Assembly (NCBI GenBank): GCA_004377135.1
Contig: SOHS01000043.1
Coordinates: forward strand, 1-11,947
From: Dehalococcoidia bacterium
GTDB taxonomy: Bacteria; Chloroflexota; Dehalococcoidia; GIF9; AB-539-J10
Length of the DNA stretch: 11,947 nucleotides
Reading direction: 5' to 3'
Within the stretch, counting starts at the first letter, position 1. Every line of letters starts with the position of its first letter. Below are positions 1 through 7,360 of this stretch, piece by piece. The notes beneath the pieces were generated by a model. It was given only the letters and a program-made list of their open reading frames with translations, did not search any database and had not been told where the DNA came from. The position numbers were made by a program, and so were the translations under genes.

Positions 1-29
1 GTCCATTGTAAAGGCTACTGAGCTTCAGC

Positions 30-67
30 GGGCCGCTAGCTCAATTGGTAGAGCACCTGACTCTTAA
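30..67 (+). pseudogene. 5' half of tRNA-Lys(CTT), truncated at the anticodon loop
   Basis: The sequence folds as the first half of a tRNA: acceptor strand GGGCCGC (30-36), TA, D-stem GCTC/GAGC (39-42 and 51-54) around an AATTGGTA loop, A at position 26, stem strand CCTGA (56-60) and loop CTCTTAA (61-67) with anticodon CTT (63-65). After position 67 the sequence should continue TCAGG to close the anticodon stem, but reads TTCTA. No variable loop, T-arm or GCGGCCC acceptor partner follows. The tRNA is therefore broken exactly at the anticodon loop, a frequent crossover site of tRNA-targeting integrases. It cannot be a functional tRNA unless the 3' half is supplied elsewhere. Identity as Lys rests on the anticodon alone. 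Confidence 0.75.
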
Positions 68-559
68 TTCTAAGCCAAATGTCCCCAAAAATCATGTTAC
101 GTACAAAATAAAACAATTGTGTCAACCCTAAGAAATTCGTTTTGTTCGTGAAATACCAACCAGTAACAACTCGTCCCAAACATCCTAACGCCAAATTAAC
201 GTCAATTCCTGAGCTTTGATTTGAATCTAACAGAAAACAAGGCGTGGTAGAGGGTACACATCGCTATTTGAGCCTCTCAAAGGTGATTCATCGCTTATCG
301 CGGAATAATATGCGATCCAGTCAGTAACAAAATACCTTTTTGTGCAGTGAGATATCAGCACGGCGCTACTAGATAGGGTCAATGTTCCATAAAGTGAGCC
401 CAGGCTCACAGTATTTCCTAAGATGGCCGTAGTACTGATGAAGCTTCTCGTCAGAACGGTCAAAAAGCAAAGCGGGGTTAAATCCCTCGGCTGACGCCCA
501 AAAAGCCAAAGAATCACTAAAGATCTTTCAATCGCTATTTTTGGAATGAGTACACTTTA
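68..559. other. Gene-poor stretch between tRNA half and gcv promoter
   Basis: I see no recognisable gene here. The longest open frame (minus strand, 227-517, GTG start) has no Shine-Dalgarno site and resembles no family I know, so I treat it as chance. The only compact structure I noticed is a perfect dyad GTGAGCC-CA-GGCTCAC at 394-409. It has no T-run, so it is not an intrinsic terminator. The stretch may be the decayed end of whatever interrupted the tRNA-Lys, which is inference only. Confidence 0.5.
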
Positions 560-588
560 TTGACAACTATGGTGGGGTATGTTATAAA
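560..588 (+). promoter_or_regulatory. Sigma70-type promoter of the glycine cleavage operon
   Basis: A perfect -35 box TTGACA (560-565) is followed after 17 bp by TATAAA (583-588), five of six matches to the -10 consensus. Transcription would start near 595, about a dozen bases before the first riboswitch helix at 607. Sequence and position both support its being the operon promoter. No operator was recognised beside it, so control is presumably through the riboswitch. Confidence 0.8.
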
Positions 589-606
589 CTGTACTGGAAT
601 TACTGA

Positions 607-796
607 CTTGCGGTAGGAGATGCCCCACGTGGGGAGCCGAAGGGGCAAGGGACCAAGTAGTAATATGAGGTCTTGAAACTCTCAGGCAGAAGGACTGCCG
701 CAAGTGAAACTCCCTGGAGAGGCCTCGACATGAGGTCACCAAAGGTGTAAGTCCGCAAACAGTGAGCGGACAATCTCTCAGGTAAAGGGACAGGGG
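607..796 (+). promoter_or_regulatory. Tandem glycine riboswitch (two aptamers)
   Basis: Two successive glycine aptamers are visible. Aptamer 1 (607-704) is closed by P1 CTTGCGG (607-613) pairing perfectly with CCGCAAG (698-704). It holds the conserved blocks GGAGA (616-620), GCCGAAGGGGCAA (636-648) and ACTCTCAGGCAGAAGGAC (678-695). A six-base linker TGAAAC (705-710) leads to aptamer 2 (711-796), with P1 TCCCTG/CAGGGG, GGAGAG (716-721), CACCAAAGGTGTAA (737-750) and TCTCTCAGGTAAAGGGACAG (774-793). Tandem glycine riboswitches typically turn on glycine cleavage genes when glycine is abundant, and gcvT follows directly. Short leader and linker segments like these form a kink-turn in characterised examples; I did not verify that fold here. 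Confidence 0.95.
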
Positions 797-829
797 CAAT
801 CTGTATGGTGCAGGTTGCCTTTTGTTATT
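795..829 (+). terminator. Riboswitch expression platform: intrinsic terminator hairpin
   Basis: GGCAATCTG (795-803) pairs with CAGGTTGCC (811-819), nine pairs including one G-U, around a seven-base loop. TTTTGTTATTT follows (820-830). The 5' arm begins at 795, so its first two bases are the last two of the 3' P1 strand of aptamer 2 (791-796). Glycine-stabilised P1 would compete with the base of this hairpin, consistent with an ON switch. The direction of control is inferred; the hairpin and overlap are seen directly. Confidence 0.75.
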
Positions 830-878
830 TGGTAGAAAGGTAAGGTTGTTCAGCAACGTTCTTATAGGAGACTGAGGG

Positions 879-1997
879 ATGGATCTATTCAAAAAGACAC
901 CCCTTAACAAGGTACACCATGACCTGAAGGCCAGGATGACGAATTTTGCTGGCTGGGAGCTGCCTATGTGGTTCACATCCATTCTGGAGGAACACAAGGC
1001 AGTTCGTTCTCGGGCAGGTATGTTCGACGTGTCTCACATGAGCAGGGTCTGGGTAAGCGGCAGGAAGGCCGGCCAGTTTCTCGACAAGGTGTTGACTAGA
1101 TCGGTCCGCCGGTTGGAGATAGGTTCCTCGCAGTTGTGCCTCCTGTGCCTGGAGGACGGTGGCATTCTAGATGATCTGTGGGTCTATCACGTGGCAGTTG
1201 ATCAGTACCTGCTGGTCTGGAACGTCGGAGATACTGAGCGGAAGCTTGATTGGCTATTTCATTGGTCAGAATCAGACCCCGATATCACTTTCAAGAACGC
1301 CACCGACGATACAGCTATGGTGGCCGTCCAGGGTCCGGCTGTCTGCCAGCTAGACAGTATGAAAGCCCTCTGCAATCTGCCGCGGTTCGGCCACGCCCGA
1401 GCGAAGATAGACAAGTTGGAGGTGTTTGGGGCCAGGACGGGTTACACTGGAGAGGACGGATTTGAGCTCATAAGCAGCACAGCAGACGCTCCACCTTTGT
1501 GGCGGGTTCTCATGGATCAGGGTGTGAAGCCTTGCGGTCTGGGGGCGCGCGACATATTGCGACTGGAGGCGGGTATGATGTTGTCGGGCCAAGACATGGA
1601 TGACCGCACAAATCCCTTTGAAGCTGACCTGGCGTGGTTAGTGGATTTTGGCAAAAGGGACTTTGTCGGAAAGAGATCTTTGCTTGAGATCAGGCGTCAG
1701 GGCATTGGACGTAAGCTCGTTGGCTTCAAGATCAAAGGACGGGGGATAGCTCGTTCAGGCTATTCCATTTTCAAATCAGGCCAGAAAGTGGGCAAGGTTA
1801 CGAGCGGTGGATATGCACCAGCTCTGGGCATGAGCATCGGCCTGGGTTACGTTCCCGTTGAGCTATCAATCATAGGCACTGAAATCGAGATACTTATTCG
1901 TGATAAACTGGTTTCGGCGCAGATAGTTAATAGGAGATTCTACAAGAAAGGGGGATTGAATGAACCCGAAGGAATACAAATACACACGGGAGCATGA
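879..1997 (+). CDS. gcvT: Glycine cleavage system T protein (aminomethyltransferase)
   Basis: The 372-residue product is full length for the T protein. It takes the aminomethyl group carried on the lipoyl arm of GcvH and, with tetrahydrofolate, releases ammonia and forms 5,10-methylene-THF in the cytoplasm. Family blocks run in order: FAGWELPMWF near residue 23, FDVSHMS near 49, GGILDDLWVY near 94 (Asp98/Asp99 include the expected catalytic aspartate), GYTGEDGFEL, GLGARDILRLEAGM, and a C-terminal barrel domain ending at FYKKGG. The ATG at 879 has AGGAG at 866-870. It is the first gene after the glycine riboswitch, and its last 38 bases overlap gcvH, implying translational coupling. Identification is secure. 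Confidence 0.97.
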   Translation: MDLFKKTPLNKVHHDLKARMTNFAGWELPMWFTSILEEHKAVRSRAGMFDVSHMSRVWVSGRKAGQFLDKVLTRSVRRLEIGSSQLCLLCLEDGGILDDLWVYHVAVDQYLLVWNVGDTERKLDWLFHWSESDPDITFKNATDDTAMVAVQGPAVCQLDSMKALCNLPRFGHARAKIDKLEVFGARTGYTGEDGFELISSTADAPPLWRVLMDQGVKPCGLGARDILRLEAGMMLSGQDMDDRTNPFEADLAWLVDFGKRDFVGKRSLLEIRRQGIGRKLVGFKIKGRGIARSGYSIFKSGQKVGKVTSGGYAPALGMSIGLGYVPVELSIIGTEIEILIRDKLVSAQIVNRRFYKKGGLNEPEGIQIHTGA

Positions 1998-2361
1998 ATG
2001 GATCTGCCTTGAGCCCGGAAATACGGGCAAGACTGGGCTCACGAAGTATGCTGAGAGTCAGTTAGGGGATATTGTTTTCCTGGACTTACCAGCGCCCGGC
2101 ACTCAAGTGCAGCAGTTCGAGAAGATGGGCGAGATAGAGTCAGTCAAGGCAGTTACCGACTTCCTCTCGCCGGCCAGTGGTAAAGTGGTTGAAATCAACG
2201 CAAAGGCTGTTGATGAACCTAAGCTGGTTAACGAAGATCCATATGGGGTAGGCTGGCTGGTCAGGTTGGAGCTGAGCAAACCTTCAGAACTTGATGCATT
2301 GATGAGCAGCGACGCTTATGACAAGTACGTGGAATCGTTGTCGCAAGAAGGCTCAGAGTGA
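1960..2361 (+). CDS. gcvH: Glycine cleavage system H protein (lipoyl carrier)
   Basis: The 133-residue lipoyl carrier shuttles the aminomethyl intermediate between the P, T and L proteins. It opens with the typical Y-x-Y-T-x-E-H-E-W block (residues 6-14), followed by YAESQLGDIVFLDLP. The lipoylation site is Lys63 in GEIESVKA. The conserved N-x-D-P-Y-G-x-G-W-L segment follows. AGGGGG (1949-1954) sits five bases ahead of the ATG, inside the end of gcvT. It is the only lipoyl-domain protein in the window, so it is the evident client of lipB and lipA further down the operon. Nothing is missing compared with the family. Confidence 0.97.
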   Translation: MNPKEYKYTREHEWICLEPGNTGKTGLTKYAESQLGDIVFLDLPAPGTQVQQFEKMGEIESVKAVTDFLSPASGKVVEINAKAVDEPKLVNEDPYGVGWLVRLELSKPSELDALMSSDAYDKYVESLSQEGSE

Positions 2362-2368
2362 GTGGAAG

Positions 2369-3679
2369 ATGAACTCGATGTTGTCACCTTATCTGCCCAA
2401 TACGGATGCTGACCGTCGCGCCATGCTCCGTGAGATTGGAGCCACCTCCGTTGACGAGCTATTTCAAGATGTGCCTGAGAAGTGCCGTCACACCCAATTC
2501 AGTCTGCCTGCTCCTCTATCGGAGCTTGAACTGAGAGAAGAACTCCGTCACTTAGCTGAGAGTAATACGAATCTGGAGGATTATGCGTGTTTTCTGGGTG
2601 CCGGCAGTTACCGTCACTTCATTCCCTCAGTAGTTGATCATATCATCGGGCGAAGCGAGTTCTATACGGCCTACACTCCGTATCAGGCCGAAGTCAGTCA
2701 GGGAACGCTGCAATCGATCTACGAGTACCAGTCGCTGGTCTGTCAACTTACTGGCATGGAAGTGAGCAATGCCGGGATGTATGATGGCAGCACTGCCGCA
2801 GCTGAGGCGGCAGTCATGGCATGCATAATAAGCAAGAGGGACAAGGTTGCCGTGTTGAACACCGTGAACCCCATATATCGCGAGGTAATAGGTACATATG
2901 TCGAAGGTCGAGACCTTGCAGTGGAAACGATAGGGCCAGACGCAAGCCTGTCTGCGGATTATGCCTGCCTGATAGTCCAGCAACCCAACTTCTTTGGCTG
3001 CCTCGAGAAGATAGAGATGTATGTCCAGAAAGTTCGTGACGTCGGAGCGCTATTCATCTCCATATTCGACCCTATTTCTCTCGGGATGTTCAGGCCACCC
3101 GGGGATTACGGGGCAGATATTGCTGTCGCTGAGGGACAGCCACTGGGTATCCCGCTGTGCTTCGGCGGCCCGTATTTGGGCGTGTTTGCTTGCCGAAAAG
3201 AGTATGTGCGCTATATGCCCGGAAGACTTGTGGGCAAGACGGTAGACGTCGAAGGCAGGCCGGGATACGTGATGACTATGGTGACGCGTGAGCAGTACAT
3301 CCGGAGAGAGAAGGCTATATCAAATATCTGCACCAGCGAGGCTCTGATGGCTCTGGCAGCAGGGGTCTATCTTGCCGCTGTTGGCAAGAGAGGCCTCAGA
3401 CGCGTTGCTGAGCTATGCTACCACAAAGCCCACTACGCTGCCCGGGCAATAAGCAAGCTTAAGGGATATTCGCTGGTTTTCGAGAGGCCTTTCTTCAAGG
3501 AATTCGTGATTAACTGCCCACTCGCACCTTCTAAGATAAACGAAGTGCTCCTTCACGAGAGGATTATTGGCGGGCTGGACATAAGCCATATGATAGACAA
3601 CGGTATGTTGCTTTGTGTTACAGAAGTGAACACCAAGGAGGAGATCGACAGGTTAGTAGAAATCCTGGCAGCATCATAA
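2369..3679 (+). CDS. gcvPA: Glycine dehydrogenase (decarboxylating) subunit 1
   Basis: This is the N-terminal half of P protein in organisms where the glycine decarboxylase is split in two. With GcvPB it decarboxylates glycine and passes the aminomethyl group to lipoyl-GcvH. Recognisable blocks are YLPNTDADRRAML at the start, FLGAGSYRHFIPSVVDHI, FYTAYTPYQAEVSQGTLQ, YDGSTAAAEA, LGIPLCFGGPYLGVFA, RLVGKTVD and the REQ-IRREKA-SNICT stretch. I place the start at ATG 2369, seven bases after the gcvH stop, giving 436 residues, normal for the family. The frame stays open upstream into gcvH, but those residues (from 2318) look non-homologous. ATG 2378 is an alternative. The Shine-Dalgarno sequence is weak, so coupling to gcvH is likely. 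This subunit lacks the PLP lysine, as expected. Confidence 0.96.
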   Translation: MNSMLSPYLPNTDADRRAMLREIGATSVDELFQDVPEKCRHTQFSLPAPLSELELREELRHLAESNTNLEDYACFLGAGSYRHFIPSVVDHIIGRSEFYTAYTPYQAEVSQGTLQSIYEYQSLVCQLTGMEVSNAGMYDGSTAAAEAAVMACIISKRDKVAVLNTVNPIYREVIGTYVEGRDLAVETIGPDASLSADYACLIVQQPNFFGCLEKIEMYVQKVRDVGALFISIFDPISLGMFRPPGDYGADIAVAEGQPLGIPLCFGGPYLGVFACRKEYVRYMPGRLVGKTVDVEGRPGYVMTMVTREQYIRREKAISNICTSEALMALAAGVYLAAVGKRGLRRVAELCYHKAHYAARAISKLKGYSLVFERPFFKEFVINCPLAPSKINEVLLHERIIGGLDISHMIDNGMLLCVTEVNTKEEIDRLVEILAAS

Positions 3680-3692
3680 GGGGAAGGAGTAC

Positions 3693-5150
3693 ATGAGTAA
3701 GCACTATTTGCTTCCTGATATCAGCAAGCCTGGCAAGATTGGGTACAGTCTGCCGGAGTTAGATGTTCCTCCGTCAGAGTTGCCACCCGAGAACCTGCTC
3801 CGTAAGGAACTCGAGCTGCCAGAGGTAAGCGAGTGTGAGCTGGTGAGGTACTTCACAGCTCTGAGCAAGATGAACTACGGGGTGGACACGGGATTCTATC
3901 CCTTAGGAAGCTGCACCATGAAGTACAACCCGAAATGGCACGAGGATATACCCAGTCTTCCGGGTTTTGCCTCAGTTCACCCCTTGCAGCCAGAAGAGAC
4001 GGTCCAGGGAGCACTGCGGCTTATGTTTGAGCTGCAGGAGTATCTAGCTGAGATCACCGGCATGGATGCTGTCAATGTGATTCCCATGGCCGGAGCACAC
4101 GGTGAGCTTGCCAGCCAGCTGATGATGAAGGCCTATCATCAGGAGCGAGGGGATAGAGATCGAAGAAAGGTCCTTCTGACTGACTCATCTCACGGAACAA
4201 ATCCAGCTACGTCCTCTATGTGCGGGTTTGAGATAGGTGTAGTTTCTACGGATAGCGAAGGCAACGTAGATATGAAGAGCCTGAACACCTTGATGAACGA
4301 CAAAGTGGCCGCGCTAACATTGACTTTGCCTACTACCTTGGGCCTATTCGATCCACATATAACCGAGATAAGTGAGCTCGTTCATGAGAGAGGAGGGCTG
4401 CTCTGGTGCGACGGGGCTAACCTCAATAGCCTGATTGGGTATGTCAAGTTTGGAGACCTAGGCTTTGATTGTGTCACGGTGAATCTCCATAAGACGTTCA
4501 GCACTCCTCATGGAGGCGGAGGGCCAGGCGCCGGCCCTGTCTGCACCAAGCAGAAACTGGTTGAGTTTCTGCCCGCGCCGTTGGTGACCAAGGAGTGTGG
4601 GAGATACAAGCTGGTCGCGCCAGCCAAGTCTATTGGGAGGATAGGTGGCTTCTATGGAAACTTCGGTGTCCTGGCAAAGGCCTATGCCTACATCCGCTCT
4701 CTCGGTGCCGAAGGACTGAAGCAAGTGGCGCAGGACGCAGTCCTCAACGCTAACTACATAAAGGAGAAGCTAAAGGCACACTACCACCTGCCATACGACC
4801 GAACTTGCATGCACGAAGTGGTATTCTCGCACAAGAGGCAGGCGGCTAAGGGTGTTCATGCGATGGATATTGCTAAGCGCCTGCTCGATTATGGACTTCA
4901 TCCTTCAACCGTCCATTTCCCTCTGATTGTGGACGGGGCTCTCATGATCGAACCTACTGAGACAGAGAGCAAGGCAACGCTGGATGAATTCATTCAGGCT
5001 ATGATTGAAATAGCCAAGGAGGCAGAGACAAACCCCGACATCTTGCACAGTGCCCCGCATAACACACCGGTCAGGCGTCTGGACAGTGCTAGAGCTGCTA
5101 GGCAGCCAGACTTGCGCTGGGAGATTAGCGAGACTAAGATTGAACAGTGA
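3693..5150 (+). CDS. gcvPB: Glycine dehydrogenase (decarboxylating) subunit 2, PLP-binding
   Basis: This 485-residue subunit carries the pyridoxal phosphate of the split P protein. The PLP Schiff-base lysine is Lys267 in NLHKTFSTPHGGGGPG, just after the typical DCVTVNLHK. Other family blocks are GFYPLGSCTMKYNPK near residue 68, GMDAVNVIPMAGAHGELAS, DSSHGTNPATS and the late LHPSTVHFPL...MIEPTETESK region. The segment before PLP reads LTLPTTLGLFD where I would expect something close to LTNPNTLGLFE, a modest deviation. AAGGAG (3684-3689) lies directly ahead of the ATG, 13 bases after gcvPA. Separate subunit genes are common in Gram-positives, archaea and several deep lineages, whereas Proteobacteria usually fuse them. 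Confidence 0.97.
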   Translation: MSKHYLLPDISKPGKIGYSLPELDVPPSELPPENLLRKELELPEVSECELVRYFTALSKMNYGVDTGFYPLGSCTMKYNPKWHEDIPSLPGFASVHPLQPEETVQGALRLMFELQEYLAEITGMDAVNVIPMAGAHGELASQLMMKAYHQERGDRDRRKVLLTDSSHGTNPATSSMCGFEIGVVSTDSEGNVDMKSLNTLMNDKVAALTLTLPTTLGLFDPHITEISELVHERGGLLWCDGANLNSLIGYVKFGDLGFDCVTVNLHKTFSTPHGGGGPGAGPVCTKQKLVEFLPAPLVTKECGRYKLVAPAKSIGRIGGFYGNFGVLAKAYAYIRSLGAEGLKQVAQDAVLNANYIKEKLKAHYHLPYDRTCMHEVVFSHKRQAAKGVHAMDIAKRLLDYGLHPSTVHFPLIVDGALMIEPTETESKATLDEFIQAMIEIAKEAETNPDILHSAPHNTPVRRLDSARAARQPDLRWEISETKIEQ

Positions 5151-5211
5151 TCTCTGCGACTTGGTTGGGGGTTGAGATACAGGCAGGCACATCGACTCAG
5201 GAGTCTGCATT

Positions 5212-6594
5212 TTGGAACAGAAGAATGTAGTGGTAATAGGTGGCGGACCCGGCGGGTATGTTGCGGCGATTCATGCCGCCCACTTGGGAGCGGAAGTGGC
5301 TCTGATCGAAAAAGACAGACTAGGGGGCACGTGTCTCAACCACGGTTGTATTCCCACGAAAGCACTGGTGAGGAGCGCCGAGGTTTTCCTGGAAGCCAAA
5401 AGGGCAGATGAATTCGGGGTGGAAATCGGCAGTGTCAAAGCAAACTTGCCTCAGATTATGGCGCGCAAGAGGAAGGTGGTCGATGCTCTGGTGTCCGGGG
5501 TGGAGCAGCTGATCAAAGCAAACAAAGTAAGTCTACACCATGGCACTGGTCGCCTCGTGTCTCCACACTTGGTTAAGGTGAATGCCACCGAGATAGCAGC
5601 CAAGAAGATTATCATCGCTACGGGCTCTGAATCGGCTCTGCTTCCCGTCGACGGTCTGGGTCTGCCGGGAGTGCTCACAACTGATGACATCCTTGAACTG
5701 GAGGAACTACCGGAGAGCCTCGTTGTCATCGGAGGAAGCCACGTCGGGGTTGAGTTTGCGAGCATATTCAATGCGTTGGGGACAAAGGTGACCATTGTGA
5801 AGAGACGCCCCCTGCTATTGGAGCCTATCGACGAAGAGATTGGGCGACGCTTTGCTCAACTTCTGCCGAGGCAGGGCATCCGTGTGATAACTGGAGCTGC
5901 CGTCAAGGCAATCGAAAGGCACGGATCGCTTCTCAGGGTAGTCTGGGATACCCCGGAGGGCGAGAAAGGGGTCAATGGGCAGATGGTCCTTATGGCCACC
6001 GGTCGCCAACCTTACAGCGAGGGACTTGGCTGGTCGGAGCTCGGTCTGAAGATGGAGGGAGGCGCTATCAGCGTGAATGAATACCTTGAGACGAACATAG
6101 AGGGAGTCTATGCCATCGGTGATGTTCTGGGCAAGCGCATGCTGGCTCATGTTGCCTCCTACGAAGGAGAGATAGCTACAGAGAATGCCCTCGGCCGAAG
6201 GCGCCAGGCAGACTATCGAGCTGTGCCAACGTGTGTCTTCACTTATCCTGAAATCGCGGGCGTCGGCATCACCGAGCAAAACGCTAGGGACAGCAACACT
6301 CCTCACAAGGTGAGCAAGTTCCCCTTTGCTGCCTGTGGCCGTGCTATTGCTATGGGTGAGACTGTTGGAATGGTTAAGGTGATCTGCCATGCTTGTGACG
6401 GTAAGGTTTTGGGCGTGCACATTATGGGGCCACACGCTGGTGATCTTATCGCGGAAGGTGCCCTTGCCATACAACTTGGCGCAACTGCCGAGGATCTTGC
6501 CCATACCATTCATGCTCACCCCACGTTGCCTGAGGCGGTGCATGAGACCGCTATGGGACTGCTGGATGGGGCAATACATTTTCAGAGAATATAG
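5212..6594 (+). CDS. lpdA: Dihydrolipoyl dehydrogenase (L protein)
   Basis: The 460-residue flavoprotein reoxidises dihydrolipoyl-GcvH and passes electrons to NAD+. Seen in order: the FAD-binding GGGPGG (residues 10-15), the redox disulfide Cys41/Cys46 in GGTCLNHGC, a second nucleotide-binding VVIGGSHVGVE, the ATGRQP and YAIGDV FAD blocks, and the C-terminal dimer domain with the catalytic His436-Glu441 pair in HPTLPE. There is no N-terminal lipoyl domain of the kind fused to some E3 proteins. The start is TTG at 5212 with AGGAG at 5199-5203; no in-frame ATG lies near the FAD motif. The 61-base gap after gcvPB is the widest in the operon. The operon context points to glycine cleavage rather than a 2-oxoacid dehydrogenase, though Lpd is often shared. 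Confidence 0.96.
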   Translation: MEQKNVVVIGGGPGGYVAAIHAAHLGAEVALIEKDRLGGTCLNHGCIPTKALVRSAEVFLEAKRADEFGVEIGSVKANLPQIMARKRKVVDALVSGVEQLIKANKVSLHHGTGRLVSPHLVKVNATEIAAKKIIIATGSESALLPVDGLGLPGVLTTDDILELEELPESLVVIGGSHVGVEFASIFNALGTKVTIVKRRPLLLEPIDEEIGRRFAQLLPRQGIRVITGAAVKAIERHGSLLRVVWDTPEGEKGVNGQMVLMATGRQPYSEGLGWSELGLKMEGGAISVNEYLETNIEGVYAIGDVLGKRMLAHVASYEGEIATENALGRRRQADYRAVPTCVFTYPEIAGVGITEQNARDSNTPHKVSKFPFAACGRAIAMGETVGMVKVICHACDGKVLGVHIMGPHAGDLIAEGALAIQLGATAEDLAHTIHAHPTLPEAVHETAMGLLDGAIHFQRI

Positions 6595-6604
6595 AGTTGC
6601 ACAG

Positions 6605-7360
6605 ATGGACACTACTGTCACTAGAGTGTATGGCGTCTCTAACATTCGCGATGAGACTCACGCACCATCCGGAAGGGAATGCCTGGCCGGCTACTTAGGA
6701 GTAGTTCCGTACGACCTCGCCTTGAGACTGCAGCAGGCATTGCTGTCCGCCAGAGCTGAAGGGCTCATTCCTGACGTCCTGCTCCTGCTTCAGCATCCGC
6801 CGTCGTTCACCCTAGGACGATTCAGAGGGAAAGAAGATATCATCGTTCCTCGGGAGATGCTGACACGTGAGGGTATAGCTGTCTTTCATACCAATCGAGG
6901 CGGCAGTGTCACGTATCATGGTCCGGGGCAGCTCATAGGCTATCCCGTTCTGAACCTCAAGGAGAAGGGCTTGGGCGTGCGCCAGTACATATGGAGCCTA
7001 GAGGAGGTTATCATAAGGCTTCTGCATACTATTGGCATCCAAGGCCATCGAGTGGCGGACCACCGTGGTGTCTGGGTGGGCGACAAGAAGATATGTTCCG
7101 TAGGCGTAAATGTCAGCGGCGGTATTAGTACTCACGGCTTTGCATTGAACGTGAGCAACGAGCTGCGCTACTTCCAGTACATAAGACCTTGCGGCCTGGC
7201 AAGTGAAGTGATGACTTCCGTCTCGGAGTTATCGGGACGTTCTGCAGAAGCGGAGACCGTCCTGAGCGACACCATTCGCTGTTTCTCAGAGGTATTTTAT
7301 CTAGGCTGCAAGCGAAGGGATGATGTATGTCTGGCTATGCTAGGCGCCCTGAGTGGCTGA
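6605..7360 (+). CDS. lipB: Octanoyl-[ACP]:protein N-octanoyltransferase
   Basis: LipB moves the octanoyl chain from acyl carrier protein to the target lysine of a lipoyl domain, here presumably Lys63 of GcvH. Family blocks are LLLQHPPSFTLGRF, NRGGSVTYHGPGQLIGYP, KKICSVGVNVSGGISTHGFALNV and YIRPCG. The catalytic pair is Lys162 and Cys196, with the same 34-residue spacing as in characterised LipB. The reading frame is open far upstream inside lpdA, but the ATG at 6605, ten bases after the lpdA stop, gives a sensible 251 residues. The first 25 or so residues precede the conserved domain, so the true start could be slightly later. The ribosome site is poor (AGAG only), suggesting coupling. The last 34 bases overlap lipA. 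Confidence 0.94.
   Translation: MDTTVTRVYGVSNIRDETHAPSGRECLAGYLGVVPYDLALRLQQALLSARAEGLIPDVLLLLQHPPSFTLGRFRGKEDIIVPREMLTREGIAVFHTNRGGSVTYHGPGQLIGYPVLNLKEKGLGVRQYIWSLEEVIIRLLHTIGIQGHRVADHRGVWVGDKKICSVGVNVSGGISTHGFALNVSNELRYFQYIRPCGLASEVMTSVSELSGRSAEAETVLSDTIRCFSEVFYLGCKRRDDVCLAMLGALSG

Noticed and set aside
472..500. tRNA-like T-arm (CGGGG-TTAAATC-CCTCG followed by CCCA) as a possible 3' half of the broken tRNA-Lys
   Set aside because: The seven bases after the arm do not pair with GGGCCGC, the T-loop lacks the usual TTC, and no matching anticodon-stem strand precedes it.
227..517. Minus-strand 96-codon open frame
   Set aside because: GTG start without a ribosome site, no recognisable motif and unremarkable amino-acid composition; most likely chance.
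557..997. Minus-strand open frame across the promoter, riboswitch and gcvT start
   Set aside because: It lies opposite well-supported functional elements and has no family resemblance.
6389..6604. N-terminal extension of lipB into lpdA
   Set aside because: The extra 72 residues overlap the conserved end of lpdA and precede a normal-length LipB; ATG 6605 is a better start.
5815..6645. Long minus-strand frame (276 codons) opposite lpdA
   Set aside because: It is the shadow of a clearly conserved flavoprotein gene, with no motif of its own.
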